DNA of 50,973 nt, from contig JAAUOU010000013.1 of assembly GCA_012034765.1 (NCBI GenBank), positions 1 through 50,973 on the forward strand, read 5' to 3'. How positions within the stretch are numbered: position 1 is the stretch's first letter; each line of letters opens with the position of its first letter. Source of the DNA: Pleurocapsaceae cyanobacterium CSU_1_1. GTDB taxonomy: Bacteria; Cyanobacteriota; Cyanobacteriia; Cyanobacteriales; Xenococcaceae. Both the position numbers and the translations under genes were made by a program. Below, in pieces: positions 16,864-26,864 of this stretch. The notes below the pieces were generated by a model that ran no database searches, was not told where the DNA came from, and was given only the letters and a program-made list of their open reading frames with translations.

Positions 16864-17070
16864 TTAATACTGAGGATATCTATCAAAATCAAAAGCAATT
16901 TCTATAGCAGCACGTCCTTTAACACCTGCTTCTTCTGCGGTCAAAAAAAGATTATCAAAGTTAAAAGCAATTCCCGAACAGTCAATAATGCTGAAACGAT
17001 ATAGCTGATCGAGCGAACGATAAACTATCAATGTATAGCCATTAATACCGATTACGTTGTGGATTTTCAT
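16864..17070 (-). CDS. Small conserved-looking hypothetical protein
   Basis: A 68-residue protein without signal peptide or membrane segment: a beta-rich first half (NGYTLIVYRSLDQLYRFSII) and a helical, acidic second half (FLTAEEAGVKGRAAIEIAFD). Pattern and codon use look coding, and the style resembles short cyanobacterial proteins of unknown function. I cannot name a family. It sits alone between the M20 gene and a long gene-free stretch. Confidence 0.5.
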   Translation of the reverse strand: MKIHNVIGINGYTLIVYRSLDQLYRFSIIDCSGIAFNFDNLFLTAEEAGVKGRAAIEIAFDFDRYPQY

Positions 17071-17644
17071 AGTGGACTGCTTTTAATGGATAAATTGCTA
17101 AAGTTGTAATTTTTGATCAAACAATGGATTACTAATTAAAGGCGATCGCAATAGTTAGATTCTCAACTTAATTAATATTCTGGGGTTTTTCAAGAATCAA
17201 AAAGATATATATCTTGGCTATTTTTTTGCGCGAAGACTTAGTTTTGAACAAATCTTGTAGTTTACATTAAGCTTTTTATTTGGGCTAAAATCAACCGTAT
17301 TATTACTTATTTATATTTATTTAAGATTTTAATTAAGTATTTTTTGTTAATAATGCCTTACTTGGTTAATATATTAAGAAGAATTGGCGATCGCACTATT
17401 AGTAAAAGCAGTAGAAATATACTATAGAGCGATCGCGCTTTGGTAGGGTGAACAAACAATAGTTGAGAGCAAAAACGTTTCAAGATTGGGTCTTTGCTCA
17501 CCAATTAATCATGAGAACTGAGAACTTAAAGCTATATGCCCTAAAGGACTAACAAAATCATGATCGAGTTCACCTGGTAAAATAACAACGACTGCTGAAG
17601 TTGCGATACAATACAAGTCGCTTTAATACGACGCAATAGGCATC
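17071..17644. other. Gene-free stretch upstream of aroC
   Basis: About 570 bp with no convincing gene. It contains three HIP1 octamers (near 17142, 17387 and 17430) and a perfect 14-bp palindrome AAGATATATATCTT at 17202-17215 followed within a few bases by a T7 run, which is terminator-like but has no coding gene before it on the plus strand. CCCTAAAGGA near 17540 resembles a motif also seen near 10820 and 50595. A small RNA and the aroC promoter may lie here; neither can be defined by eye. Confidence 0.5.
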
Positions 17645-18739
17645 ATGGGGAACACGTTCGGGCAGATATTTCGCATCACAACTTATGGTGAATCTCACGG
17701 TGGAGGCGTTGGGGTAGTCATTGATGGTTGCCCCCCACAACTAGAGATTAGCGCAGAGGAAATCCAGATAGATTTAGATCGCCGTAAACCAGGTCAAAGT
17801 AAAATTACGACCCCTAGAAAGGAAAGTGATACCTGTGAAATTATGTCTGGGGTGTTTCAAGGTAGGACTACTGGTACGCCAATTTCAATTTTAGTGCGAA
17901 ACAAAGATGCGCGATCGCAAGATTATGATGAGATGGCGGTTAAATATCGTCCTTCCCATGCTGATGCTACCTATGATGCCAAGTATGGTTTTCGTAATTA
18001 TCAAGGTGGTGGGCGTTCTTCGGCGCGGGAAACCATTGGTCGAGTGGCAGCAGGAGCGATCGCCAAAAAGATTCTGCATCTAGTTGCTGGGGTGGAAATC
18101 GTGGGGTACGTTAAGCGTATTAAAGACTTAGAGGCAGAAGTCGATCCTAATACAGTTACTCTAGAACAAGTAGAAAGCAATATTGTCCGCTGTCCTAATA
18201 CCGAATGCGCGGAAGTAATGATTGAGCGGATCGAGCAAGCCAGAAAGGAACAAGATTCTTTAGGTGGGGTAGTCGAATGTGTGGCGCGTCATGTACCCAA
18301 GGGTTTAGGCGATCCTGTCTTTGATAAGTTAGAAGCAGATCTGGCTAAAGGAGTGATGTCTCTTCCTGCTACCAAAGGGTTTGAAATCGGCTCGGGTTTT
18401 GCTGGCACTACCATGACAGGGAGTGAACACAACGATGAATTTTACATCGACGAACATGGTGAGACTCGCACGGTGTCTAATCGTTCTGGCGGAATCCAAG
18501 GCGGTATTTCTAACGGGGAAAATATTGTTATTCGGGTGGCCTTTAAACCCACGGCAACTATTGGGAAGGAACAAAAAACCGTTACCCAAGGTGGGGAAGA
18601 AACTGTCTTAGCTGCCAAAGGTAGACACGATCCCTGTGTATTACCTAGAGCCGTACCGATGGTTGAAGCTATGGTAGCTTTAGTATTATGCGATCGCCTG
18701 CTATACAACCAAGCTCAGTGTAAGACGTTAAAAATATGA
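17645..18739 (+). CDS. aroC: Chorismate synthase
   Basis: A 364-residue enzyme catalysing the last shikimate-pathway step, EPSP to chorismate, with reduced FMN. All three family signatures are visible: [19 protein letters not shown] at the N terminus, [16 protein letters not shown] near 116-131, and [17 protein letters not shown] near the C terminus. [18 protein letters not shown] binds substrate phosphate. The start ATG 17645 gives the usual [12 protein letters not shown] opening. The trmH gene follows after 19 bp on the same strand and may be cotranscribed. Confidence 0.97.
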   Translation: MGNTFGQIFRITTYGESHGGGVGVVIDGCPPQLEISAEEIQIDLDRRKPGQSKITTPRKESDTCEIMSGVFQGRTTGTPISILVRNKDARSQDYDEMAVKYRPSHADATYDAKYGFRNYQGGGRSSARETIGRVAAGAIAKKILHLVAGVEIVGYVKRIKDLEAEVDPNTVTLEQVESNIVRCPNTECAEVMIERIEQARKEQDSLGGVVECVARHVPKGLGDPVFDKLEADLAKGVMSLPATKGFEIGSGFAGTTMTGSEHNDEFYIDEHGETRTVSNRSGGIQGGISNGENIVIRVAFKPTATIGKEQKTVTQGGEETVLAAKGRHDPCVLPRAVPMVEAMVALVLCDRLLYNQAQCKTLKI

Positions 18740-18758
18740 TCGAAGTTATTAAAAGTAG

Positions 18759-19409
18759 ATGATTCCTCGCAGATATGAACGTATCAAGCAAGTTTTAGCT
18801 CAAAGACAGCCAGATTTGACGGTATTAATGGAGGATGTTCATAAGCCTCATAACCTCTCGGCAATTATGCGCACCTGTGATGCAGTGGGTATTTTTGCCG
18901 TTCATGCCGTAAATCGCCATAGTGAGACACCAACCTATTCCCAGGTTGCCCAAGGAAGCGAGAAATGGGTCAAGCTGCATTCCTATCCTGAGATCAAAAC
19001 CGCTATTAAACATCTCCAACAGCAGCAGTATCGGGTATATGCTGCTCATTTAAGCGAGATCGCTATTGACTATCGAGAAGTTGACTATACCCAACCCACG
19101 GCAATTCTTTTGGGGACAGAAAGATGGGGTGTTACCGATGAAGCGGCGGATCTGGTAGATGGACATATTATTATTCCCATGCAGGGTATGGTGCAGTCTC
19201 TTAATGTCTCGGTTGCTAATGCGGTAGTGTTGTTTGAAGCCCAACGACAACGTTTGCAGGCTGGCTTTTATGATCGAGTTCGTTTAACTCCAGAAATTTA
19301 CCAGCAAACGGCATTTGAATGGGGATATCCTGAGATCGCAGCTATGTGTCATCGTCAGGGAAAAACATATCCTCAACTGGGAGAGCAAGGAGAAATCTTA
19401 CCTTCATAG
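18759..19409 (+). CDS. trmH: tRNA (guanosine-2'-O-)-methyltransferase TrmH
   Basis: A 216-residue SPOUT (SpoU) methyltransferase that methylates the ribose of G18 in the tRNA D-loop. Motif 1 is VHKPHNLSAIMRTCDAVGI (about 27-45, with the conserved Asn and Arg), motif 2 is LLGTERWGV, and motif 3 is IPMQGMVQSLNVSVANAVVL, which together make the trefoil knot that binds SAM. The C-terminal FEWGYPEIAAMCHRQGKTYP extension is shared with TrmH rather than with TrmL or RlmB. It lies directly behind aroC. Confidence 0.92.
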   Translation: MIPRRYERIKQVLAQRQPDLTVLMEDVHKPHNLSAIMRTCDAVGIFAVHAVNRHSETPTYSQVAQGSEKWVKLHSYPEIKTAIKHLQQQQYRVYAAHLSEIAIDYREVDYTQPTAILLGTERWGVTDEAADLVDGHIIIPMQGMVQSLNVSVANAVVLFEAQRQRLQAGFYDRVRLTPEIYQQTAFEWGYPEIAAMCHRQGKTYPQLGEQGEILPS

Positions 19410-19465
19410 GCGTTGATGATTTCAACCCCTATCTACTTATATATATATAACCTTGTACCTAACTA

Positions 19466-21484
19466 TTAGCCATCAACCAGTACCCACCCTCGCAATACCT
19501 CAGCCACACTCCAAGCTTGAGCAAACGCACCTCTGGGAATAAACGGCGCATCCCCATCAAAAATTTCACTCAAACTACCAACACAAGCCGCTGCAAGATG
19601 TTCTGACATTGGTTCGAGAAATGTTTTACATACTTGAGGATTTTGATATACCTTGAGATGAGCCTGAACAAAATGACCGATTAACCAACCCCATACTGTA
19701 CCCTGATGATATGCACCGTCACGTTGAAAGCGATCGCCTCCGTAGATGCCGACATAATCAGGATGATCTTGAGCAAGCGATCGCAATCCATGAGAAGTTA
19801 ATAAACGTTGAGAGACAATGTCTACTACTTGTTTTTGCTGTCGATCATCCAGTAGGGGCGCAGGGCTTGCACCCTTTTTAGTTACAGGCAAAGATACAGC
19901 AAAAATTTGATTAGGACGCAGAGAATTATCATTACCATCAGGAGTATCTAATACGTCGTAGCAATATTGCAAATCCAAATTCCAGAAACGTTGAAAACTT
20001 TCTCTAGTTTTGGCAGCCATCGCTAAATATTCCCCATCCAACTTGCCAAGATGTTTGGCAAACTGAGACATAATCATCAGGGCATTGTACCAAAGGGCGT
20101 TTATTTCAACAGGTTTGCCAATACGAGGCGTAACTACCCAATCACCAACTTTGGCATCCATCCAGGTTAATTGAACTCCTGTTTCTCCTGCATAAATCAA
20201 ACCATCGGAGTCAAGATGAATATTGTAACGAGTATTTCGACAATATCCGTCAATAATTTCGACTAAAGCAGGAAATAACTCACTTAATAGCTGTTTATCG
20301 CCCGTATGAGCCATATAGTCTCTAATTGCTTCAAAATACCACAGACTAGCATCAACAGTATTATATTCAGGAGTTTTTGCGCGATCGGGAAACACATTAG
20401 GTAACATTCCTCGATCAAGATATTTAGCAAAGGTACGTAAAATAACTTTCGCTATCTCAAAACGACCAGTAGCTAGAGTTAATCCTGGTAGACTAATCAT
20501 AGTATCCCTACCCCAGTCACCAAACCAAGGATAGCCAGCAATAATCGTTTTACCTTCAGGAACATCTGCTAAAGGACGGTCTACAATAAATTGAGCGCCT
20601 GCTAAAACCAACTGTTCGATCCCATCGGGTATGGTTTTAAGCTTTGTATGTTGAAAAAACAGATCAATTAATTTTGTTTCTCTTATTCTCTCTTGTTGCC
20701 AGTCTTCTGGTTCACTTATTCCCCAGCCTTCGGCACTAGCAAGAATGGTTACAGACTCCCCAAGTTTTAGAGTAACGCTACAATTTCCTGCATACAAATG
20801 ATCTTCAATACTGTTTAATCCTCGATACTCTTCTACCGCTAAAGCAAAATTTCGATACCATTCATTATTAATTTGCCAAGCAATTGCTTCTTGATTCTTG
20901 GTTGCCGATAAATACAAATCAGCAGCATCAGGAAATGCTTTTATTTTGATACCGTGTTTTTGATTGGTAATTTCGTAATTAAGATCTTGACTTTGAGTAG
21001 TGCTGTGGCGATCGCGATAATTTACTAGAGCTTTGAGAGATAGACTTAATGGCAAACTACCCCGCAGCATTTTGTACCGAACGTAGGTGGTATTATCTTT
21101 CTGCTGCATCCAAACTCGCTTTTCAATTAGGGCATCGGCGCAAGCATAAACCCAGACAGGAGTTGTACCATCTAAATGAAAGCTTTCTAGCTTTTTATAG
21201 CCTTGAGGTGCAACAGTTCCATCCGCCCAACGATTGCTATATAGTGGATAAAAAACTCCATTGTAGTCAACAGTTTCGTCGAGCTTAGTTAACATCAAAG
21301 TTATGCCCAAAGGTGGCTCAAGAGTAGCCAACAGCAAACCATGATAGCTGCGAGTCAATAATCCTGACACCGTCCCAGAAGCATAACCACCAATTCCATT
21401 AGTTACTAACCATTCTTTCTGTTCTGATGCCTCTAAATTACCGCAAATCTCTCGACCAAATCTGATCTTTATCTTTTTTTTCAT
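19466..21484 (-). CDS. Amylo-alpha-1,6-glucosidase / glycogen debranching enzyme (GH133)
   Basis: A 672-residue archaeal/bacterial-type debranching enzyme. The N-terminal domain has the family opening EWLVTNGIGGYASGTVSG and LLTRSYHGLLLA. The C-terminal (alpha/alpha)6 barrel carries YPWFGDWGRDTMISLPGL, MLPNVFPDR and NTVDASLWYFEAI, and ends with GTVWGWLIGHFV and the WSVAEVLRGW tail. It hydrolyses alpha-1,6 branch points in glycogen-type polymers, complementing glycogen phosphorylase. It is a cytosolic single gene, convergent with trmH and divergent from the pseudouridine synthase gene. Confidence 0.92.
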   Translation of the reverse strand: MKKKIKIRFGREICGNLEASEQKEWLVTNGIGGYASGTVSGLLTRSYHGLLLATLEPPLGITLMLTKLDETVDYNGVFYPLYSNRWADGTVAPQGYKKLESFHLDGTTPVWVYACADALIEKRVWMQQKDNTTYVRYKMLRGSLPLSLSLKALVNYRDRHSTTQSQDLNYEITNQKHGIKIKAFPDAADLYLSATKNQEAIAWQINNEWYRNFALAVEEYRGLNSIEDHLYAGNCSVTLKLGESVTILASAEGWGISEPEDWQQERIRETKLIDLFFQHTKLKTIPDGIEQLVLAGAQFIVDRPLADVPEGKTIIAGYPWFGDWGRDTMISLPGLTLATGRFEIAKVILRTFAKYLDRGMLPNVFPDRAKTPEYNTVDASLWYFEAIRDYMAHTGDKQLLSELFPALVEIIDGYCRNTRYNIHLDSDGLIYAGETGVQLTWMDAKVGDWVVTPRIGKPVEINALWYNALMIMSQFAKHLGKLDGEYLAMAAKTRESFQRFWNLDLQYCYDVLDTPDGNDNSLRPNQIFAVSLPVTKKGASPAPLLDDRQQKQVVDIVSQRLLTSHGLRSLAQDHPDYVGIYGGDRFQRDGAYHQGTVWGWLIGHFVQAHLKVYQNPQVCKTFLEPMSEHLAAACVGSLSEIFDGDAPFIPRGAFAQAWSVAEVLRGWVLVDG

Positions 21485-21589
21485 GGTTATTAATTTTTAA
21501 CCAGCCTCAATAGATTAATTTGTTTCTTAGGAGTTAATTACTTAGGCTTTTAACCTAGCTAACTTCTTGGCTAATTATCAGCGATCGCT

Positions 21590-22177
21590 ATGAAATATCT
21601 TTTATTCTATAAACCCTACGGAGTATTGTGTCAGTTTACCGACAATAGCGATAATCCTCGTTCAACTCTAAAAGACTATATTTCCATTCCTGAAATTTAT
21701 CCCGTAGGTAGATTAGACAGAGACAGCGAAGGACTATTATTACTGACTAATAATGGTCAACTGCAAAACCGATTAGCTCATCCTAAGTTTGCCCACCCCC
21801 GTACTTACTATGTTCAGGTTGAGGGGATTCCTGATGAATCGGTACTAGATCGACTGCGTAATGGTGTAATAATTAAAAACTATCGTACTCGAAAAGCTAG
21901 GGTACGCTTACTATCTCCTGAACCAAATTTACCACCGCGTATCCCACCAATACGCGATCGCCAATTTATACCTACGTGCTGGCTAGAAATGATTCTCACC
22001 GAGGGTAAGAATCGTCAGGTAAGAAGAATGACGGCTGCGGTTGGCTTTCCTACCTTACGGTTAGTTAGAGTATCGATAAGTAGTAATGCGATTAAATTAG
22101 ATTTAACTAACTTAAACCCTGGAGAATGGCGCGAATTATCTGTTAATGAAACAAAAGCGTTACTTAACTTTAAATAA
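21590..22177 (+). CDS. rluE: RsuA/RluE-type rRNA pseudouridine synthase
   Basis: A 195-residue pseudouridine synthase without an S4 domain, which together with the opening [17 protein letters not shown] points to the RluE subgroup (23S rRNA U2457 in E. coli). The catalytic motif [18 protein letters not shown] (Asp of RLD) lies near residues 40-57, and the C-terminal [23 protein letters not shown] block is complete. A proline-rich loop (about 113-126) is slightly longer than usual. The start is ATG 21590, close behind a HIP1 site. Confidence 0.88.
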   Translation: MKYLLFYKPYGVLCQFTDNSDNPRSTLKDYISIPEIYPVGRLDRDSEGLLLLTNNGQLQNRLAHPKFAHPRTYYVQVEGIPDESVLDRLRNGVIIKNYRTRKARVRLLSPEPNLPPRIPPIRDRQFIPTCWLEMILTEGKNRQVRRMTAAVGFPTLRLVRVSISSNAIKLDLTNLNPGEWRELSVNETKALLNFK

Positions 22178-22389
22178 ATATATTATTTCATTTATTTTTA
22201 TTAACTATAGGTGACAAAGTATCGATATATTACCAACTATTTCAGAGTAATTTAATTACTTAATATAAGGTAGAAAAAATTTACTAAATTATACGTTTAA
22301 ATTAGAAGAGATGTAAATATACTGAGAAAATAAGATAGTTACTCTATCGACAATAAATGATGTAAAACATATTCAGCTATATATAATCC

Positions 22390-23472
22390 ATGACAACTAC
22401 TATTCGCCAAGACAGAGACTATAGTCTTTGGGAAAGATTTTGCCGCTGGGTCACTGACACTAACAACCGCATTTATGTAGGTTGGTTTGGCGTTATTATG
22501 ATTCCCTGTCTTCTCTCTGCTACTATCTGCTTTATCATCGCTTTTGTGGCAGCACCCGCTGTAGATATTGACGGTATTCGTGAACCTGTGACTGGTTCAC
22601 TGATCTACGGAAATAATATTATTTCTGGTGCAGTTGTGCCTTCAAGTAATGCGATCGGTCTCCATTTTTATCCTATTTGGGAAGCCGCATCTTTAGACGA
22701 GTGGCTCTATAATGGGGGTCCTTATCAGCTAATTATTTTCCATTTTTTGATCGGTATTTTTTGCTGGATGGGTCGTCAGTGGGAACTCAGCTTCCGCCTT
22801 GGTATGCGTCCTTGGATCTGCGTAGCCTATTCTGCACCTGTGTCCGCAGCAACCGCCGTATTCTTAATCTATCCTTTGGGACAAGGTTCTTTCTCTGATG
22901 GAATGCCTCTGGGGATCAGCGGAACATTTAACTTCATGCTGGTATTCCAAGCTGAACACAATATTTTGATGCACCCCTTCCATATGCTCGGTGTAGCTGG
23001 TGTTTTTGGTGGTGCTTTGTTCTCGGCGATGCACGGTTCGCTGGTAACATCTTCTCTAGTTCGTGAAACAACCGAAACCGAGTCTTTAAACTATGGCTAC
23101 AAATTCGGTCAAGAAGAAGAAACTTACAACATTGTTGCTGCTCATGGCTACTTTGGTCGTCTGATTTTCCAATATGCTTCTTTTAACAACTCACGGTCTT
23201 TACACTTCTTCCTTGGTGCTTGGCCTGTAATTGGGATTTGGTTTACTGCGATGGGCATTTCTACCATGGCGTTCAACCTTAACGGTTTTAACTTCAACCA
23301 ATCCGTAATGGATTCTCAGGGTCATGTAATCAATACTTGGGCTGATGTACTCAATCGCGCGAACCTTGGTTTTGAGGTAATGCACGAACGCAATGCTCAC
23401 AACTTTCCTCTTGATTTAGCTAGTGGTGAAGCTGCACCTGTAGCAATGACTGCTCCTGCTATCAACGGTTAA
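22390..23472 (+). CDS. psbA: Photosystem II reaction-centre protein D1
   Basis: A 360-residue D1 protein with five transmembrane helices. The residues needed for water oxidation are all present: Tyr161, His190, and manganese/calcium ligands Asp170, Glu189, His332, Glu333, His337, Asp342 and Ala344. His198, His215 and His272 (chlorophyll/iron ligands) and Ser264 are also there. Residue 130 is Gln, the low-light type. G80, F158 and T286 are conserved, so this is not the D1' form. The cleavable C-terminal tail has 16 residues after Ala344. Unusual residues compared with the D1 sequences I remember are Ala57, Trp126 and Phe135. It is monocistronic, with a 212-bp AT-rich leader region and a terminator. 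Confidence 0.98.
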   Translation: MTTTIRQDRDYSLWERFCRWVTDTNNRIYVGWFGVIMIPCLLSATICFIIAFVAAPAVDIDGIREPVTGSLIYGNNIISGAVVPSSNAIGLHFYPIWEAASLDEWLYNGGPYQLIIFHFLIGIFCWMGRQWELSFRLGMRPWICVAYSAPVSAATAVFLIYPLGQGSFSDGMPLGISGTFNFMLVFQAEHNILMHPFHMLGVAGVFGGALFSAMHGSLVTSSLVRETTETESLNYGYKFGQEEETYNIVAAHGYFGRLIFQYASFNNSRSLHFFLGAWPVIGIWFTAMGISTMAFNLNGFNFNQSVMDSQGHVINTWADVLNRANLGFEVMHERNAHNFPLDLASGEAAPVAMTAPAING

Positions 23473-23518
23473 AGATTTTTCTCACTTTTTTCTAACTTAA
23501 CTTTAATTGGTTGGGTTT

Positions 23519-23551
23519 AAAGGCGTTTTTCCTAGGAAAGGCGCTTTTTTT
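23519..23551 (+). terminator. psbA terminator
   Basis: CGTTTTT (23524-23530) pairs with AAAGGCG (23537-23543), including two G-T pairs, around a CCTAGG loop. A run of seven T follows directly. It lies 47 bp after the psbA stop. Confidence 0.75.
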
Positions 23552-23621
23552 GATTTGACTTTTATAATCGCCCTAAGAGGGTGTTTGAGCATATCTTGAA
23601 GCTGCAATATTGGGCAGAGGT

Positions 23622-24443
23622 TTATTGTCTTCGATAATTCAAAGTCTTAGGTAAAGGGGTAACAAAGCCAAGACGGTATTTATTTTCTTTGATTAACTTA
23701 TTAATTTCCTTAACTCTTTTTTCAGGAGCGGGATGAGAAGCAAGAAAATCCAGGTTGCTTTTTTGTTCTTTACTCAGTTTATTAAAAAAATCCGTTGACC
23801 CTGCTACTTGACCATAGGTTTTGTCTAACAACATCAAGCCAAATTGATCCGCTTGCTTTTCTTGCTTTTGTGAATATTGAGCTTGACTAATTGCCTTAAT
23901 GCTGGTGGCGATAATTGATTTAAAAATGCTGGCATCACCTAAAAAATAAGCAATTGTCATTCGCAACACTACAACATTTCCTAAACTGCGGAGATGATCC
24001 CGATGGGCGAAATGTCCCAATTCGTGTCCCAAAATCATCATCAATTCATTTTCCGAATTGACTTTCTTTAATAATCCCTGATAAATAATTACTTTGTCCC
24101 CAGGAATTGCGATCGCATTTACAGTATCTTCAGGTATATATAAAACTTGATATCGATCATGCTCTCGTTGCTCAGGGGGTAATTTATTTTCTAAACGATC
24201 TAATAGCTGATTGAGAGTTTTTTGCTGGGGAGAATCTAGAGCTTGTTCTTCATATATAGGTACGATTACTGCCCCTAATTTTTGTTCTAATTCAGGCGGA
24301 ATGATGCTGATTAAGCCATTCACTAGTAGATTGAACAATAAAATTACTAAGATAACGGCAGCTAAAAAGATGCTAATGATGACGAGTATCTGACTATTAC
24401 TTTCTGGTTCATTTTTAGAGCTTTGGGGAGAATGGTAGGACAT
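23622..24443 (-). CDS. M48 family metalloprotease, membrane-anchored
   Basis: A 273-residue zinc protease. One transmembrane helix near residues 18-47 anchors a domain with the active-site motif HELGH at 140-144 and the third ligand in EKQADQFG (about 197-204), typical of the M48 (Ste24/HtpX/BepA-like) group. SHPAPEKRVKEIN near the end is also family-typical. Short members of this type act on envelope or misfolded membrane proteins; the specific substrate is unknown. It is transcribed toward psbA, with the psbA terminator between them. Confidence 0.88.
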   Translation of the reverse strand: MSYHSPQSSKNEPESNSQILVIISIFLAAVILVILLFNLLVNGLISIIPPELEQKLGAVIVPIYEEQALDSPQQKTLNQLLDRLENKLPPEQREHDRYQVLYIPEDTVNAIAIPGDKVIIYQGLLKKVNSENELMMILGHELGHFAHRDHLRSLGNVVVLRMTIAYFLGDASIFKSIIATSIKAISQAQYSQKQEKQADQFGLMLLDKTYGQVAGSTDFFNKLSKEQKSNLDFLASHPAPEKRVKEINKLIKENKYRLGFVTPLPKTLNYRRQ

Positions 24444-24632
24444 AGTAGGACATATTGGTTGAGGCGAAAGGTTGTTACCCCTGAAGATTTATGTAGCTAG
24501 GCGGAATTAAATATAAAACCAAAGACAAAATAGATTTTGAGGGCAATTAGTTAACTATCTCTATTCCCTACTTCCCTATCAAACCATTTTCTAATTAATT
24601 TGACCCACCTACTTATGTGCAAGAAAAACTAT

Positions 24633-25331
24633 TTAATCGCTCTTGGTGGGACGAAACGGATTTAAGAAATTAATTAAGGGAGATAGATTGTGGGATTGAA
24701 TCCATAAACGTCCTTCTCCTGAGAAGCGACAGACGAATCCTTCTCCGCCGAAGATGCCTGTTTTCAAACTCTTGAAAGATAGTCCGCCGATGTTTTCTAC
24801 AGAATATTTAAGAGTATCCTCAAAAGCTACAATATAGCCAGTATCGACTACATAATCACCAGCGATGGGAATCTCAATAATTGCACCATAAGAACTAAAC
24901 CAAAAATCACCGTCTCCCGTAGCTTTGAGCAGAAATAAAGACTCGCCACTAAAAAAACCTTTAAAACCTTGAAACTTAGTATCGATTTGGACTTGGGGAC
25001 TACAAGCAACAAAGCCAGAAGACTGAACCATCAAGCCACATTTACTCGATACATAATAGTGCTGAACATCCCCAGGTACTCCAGGAGAAATATATAATTC
25101 TCCGTTCTTTCCTTCGGCAGTAAACTCATTAATAAATAAAGATTCACCCCCTAACATTCTCCCCACACCTTTCATCAATCCGCCCTTCATTTTCGCTTTC
25201 ATCTTCAGGCAGGTGTCCATCGCTGCCATGGCAGAGGCTTCCACCATCACGGTTTCATTGGCGGGTACATCCAGCACTAAAGAAGCATAAGCGGGGTTAT
25301 GTTCTACTCGATAAGGAATTTTATGACTCAT
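24633..25331 (-). CDS. AIM24/TIGR00266 family protein, paralogue 3
   Basis: A 232-residue protein built as an all-beta repeat fold. The family signatures are VMVEASAMAAMDT, GGLMKGVGRMLGGESLFINEF, PGVPGDVQHYYVSS, FKGFFSGESLFLLKATGDGDFWFSSYG, YVVDTGYIVAFEDT and FGGEGFVCRFSGEGRLWIQS. The family is widespread in bacteria, and the mitochondrial relative AIM24 supports cristae and complex organisation; the bacterial function is unsettled. It is the last of three paralogous genes in one minus-strand operon, 40 bp after the middle gene. Confidence 0.88.
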   Translation of the reverse strand: MSHKIPYRVEHNPAYASLVLDVPANETVMVEASAMAAMDTCLKMKAKMKGGLMKGVGRMLGGESLFINEFTAEGKNGELYISPGVPGDVQHYYVSSKCGLMVQSSGFVACSPQVQIDTKFQGFKGFFSGESLFLLKATGDGDFWFSSYGAIIEIPIAGDYVVDTGYIVAFEDTLKYSVENIGGLSFKSLKTGIFGGEGFVCRFSGEGRLWIQSHNLSPLINFLNPFRPTKSD

Positions 25332-25371
25332 TGATCTTTAATAATTAATAGTATGAATATTTATTGAATAT

Positions 25372-26049
25372 TTATCTAGGGGGGAGTTTAGAGCCAATAG
25401 TAGAACCGAATGTCCCAGGATTGTGAGTCTGGCAATAGACTTTGCCTTTGCCTTTAAAACGACAGACAAATCCTTCTCCACCTAAAAAAGAACCAATTAA
25501 ACTGGAACTAGCTTTGGCAATACTAAAGTTAAGACTTCTTTCAAACGCTACTATATGACCAGTATCAACAATGTATTCACCGTTTACATCAATTTCGTAA
25601 ATTCCGCCAAAGGAAGCCAGTAAAGCTAATCCTCGACCAGAAAAGGTCAGCCAGAAAATAGACTCTCCCGAAAATAAAGATTTAAAGCCTTGAAAGCCGA
25701 CATCGAGATCGACTTCAGAACTACAGGCTAAATAAGAAGTTGCTTGAACAACTAAATCTTGTCCCGTCATCTCGTAAATTAATAAATCACCAATTAATTT
25801 AGGAGCTAACCAGATAGTATTCCCATCCGTAGGGGAGCGAAAAACACTTAAGAACAGAGATTCTCCCGCTACCATGCGTTTCAAACCACCCATGACCCCG
25901 CCTCCTTTACCTTTGCGAAGAGTGGTACTGGCGTTAATATTGCCGCTCATAGCAATCATCACTCCAGCTTGGGCGACTAACTCTTCTCCTGAGTCCAATG
26001 ATACGCGAGCGATTGCGCTTTCGGGTTGATGTAATAATTCTATTTTCAT
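25372..26049 (-). CDS. AIM24/TIGR00266 family protein, paralogue 2
   Basis: A 225-residue member of the AIM24 family with the same motif order as its neighbours: ELVAQAGVMIAMSG, GGGVMGGLKRMVAGESLFLSVF, FKSLFSGESIFWLTFSGRG, YIVDTGHIVAFERS and FLGGEGFVCRFKGKGKVYCQTHN. The C terminus is short and ends in SKLPPR. It starts 2 bp after the stop of paralogue 1, so translation of the two is probably coupled. The three copies differ clearly in sequence, pointing to old duplications and possibly a hetero-oligomer. Confidence 0.88.
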   Translation of the reverse strand: MKIELLHQPESAIARVSLDSGEELVAQAGVMIAMSGNINASTTLRKGKGGGVMGGLKRMVAGESLFLSVFRSPTDGNTIWLAPKLIGDLLIYEMTGQDLVVQATSYLACSSEVDLDVGFQGFKSLFSGESIFWLTFSGRGLALLASFGGIYEIDVNGEYIVDTGHIVAFERSLNFSIAKASSSLIGSFLGGEGFVCRFKGKGKVYCQTHNPGTFGSTIGSKLPPR

Positions 26050-26051
26050 GG

Positions 26052-26714
26052 TTAACGTACCTTTGAACGTAAATAGCCGACTAATCCACCGATACTGCGG
26101 GACTGAAGATAAATATTTCCTTTACCCGATAAACGATTGACAAAACCTTCCCCAGAAGTGAGAGAGCCAATTAAACCGTTGGAAAGTTGAATTTTCATGT
26201 CGATACCTGGTTCGTAGGCTACTAAATGACCCGTATCAACTATAAATTGTCCATTAATCGCTTTTTTGCTAATTCCCCCATATGCGCCAAAAAAGACTCG
26301 ACCCTTACCACTTAATCGCAACTTGAATAATCCTTCTCCCGCAATCAAACTTGCCCAACCAGCCCAGCGAACGCCGATTTTCACCCCTGGAGTACTTGCA
26401 ATATAAGCTCCTGGTTGAAAGTACATATCTTTATCATGCAGTTCAATTTCAGCAATATCTCCCACTACAGATTGCGTTAAAACTAAATTTACATATTGCT
26501 TAGTTTCATTGCTAAAAACATTAATAAATAGTGATTCACCCCCCAAAAACTTTTTGGCTAAAGCTGATAATAAACCGCCAGCAAGCTCAGTTTTAATTGT
26601 GACTTGGCTATCCATACTAGCCATTGCTCCTGCCTCAGCGATAATCTTTTCACCAGGTTCAAGGGTGATAAAAATAGCTGAAAATGCTGGTTTATATTTT
26701 ATTTCGCATTCCAT
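26052..26714 (-). CDS. AIM24/TIGR00266 family protein, paralogue 1
   Basis: A 220-residue AIM24 family protein, first of the three-gene operon. The motifs IIAEAGAMASMDS, LLSALAKKFLGGESLFINVF, SLIAGEGLFKLRLSGKGRVFFGAYG, FIVDTGHLVAYEPG and LTSGEGFVNRLSGKGNIYLQSR mirror those of the other two. No signal peptide or transmembrane segment is visible, so it is probably cytosolic or peripherally membrane-bound. The 150 bp upstream separate it from the glycosyltransferase gene on the same strand. Confidence 0.88.
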   Translation of the reverse strand: MECEIKYKPAFSAIFITLEPGEKIIAEAGAMASMDSQVTIKTELAGGLLSALAKKFLGGESLFINVFSNETKQYVNLVLTQSVVGDIAEIELHDKDMYFQPGAYIASTPGVKIGVRWAGWASLIAGEGLFKLRLSGKGRVFFGAYGGISKKAINGQFIVDTGHLVAYEPGIDMKIQLSNGLIGSLTSGEGFVNRLSGKGNIYLQSRSIGGLVGYLRSKVR

Positions 26715-26864
26715 AATTTTTGCTTAATGCTTAAGATATAATTGAAACTCTATTAAGTAAATTAATTAAGGTTCAGGATAGTTTGATTAACTTGCGTTAC
26801 TAGTATCAGTATGCCCAAAGTTTATTTGAAATCTTTAATTTTATTCATGCTGACTTTTGACTTT

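Noticed and set aside
17202-17232. Palindrome plus T-run as an intrinsic terminator.
   Set aside because: No plus-strand gene ends before it and the stem is purely A/T apart from two G-C pairs; left as a note in the gene-free stretch.
18329-18708. Several open frames opposite and within aroC.
   Set aside because: They are shadows of a strongly coding gene and match no family pattern.
22178-22389. A specific psbA promoter and light-responsive element.
   Set aside because: The leader is very AT-rich and several -10-like sequences exist, but none has a convincing -35 at proper spacing, and no clear HLR1 pair was found.
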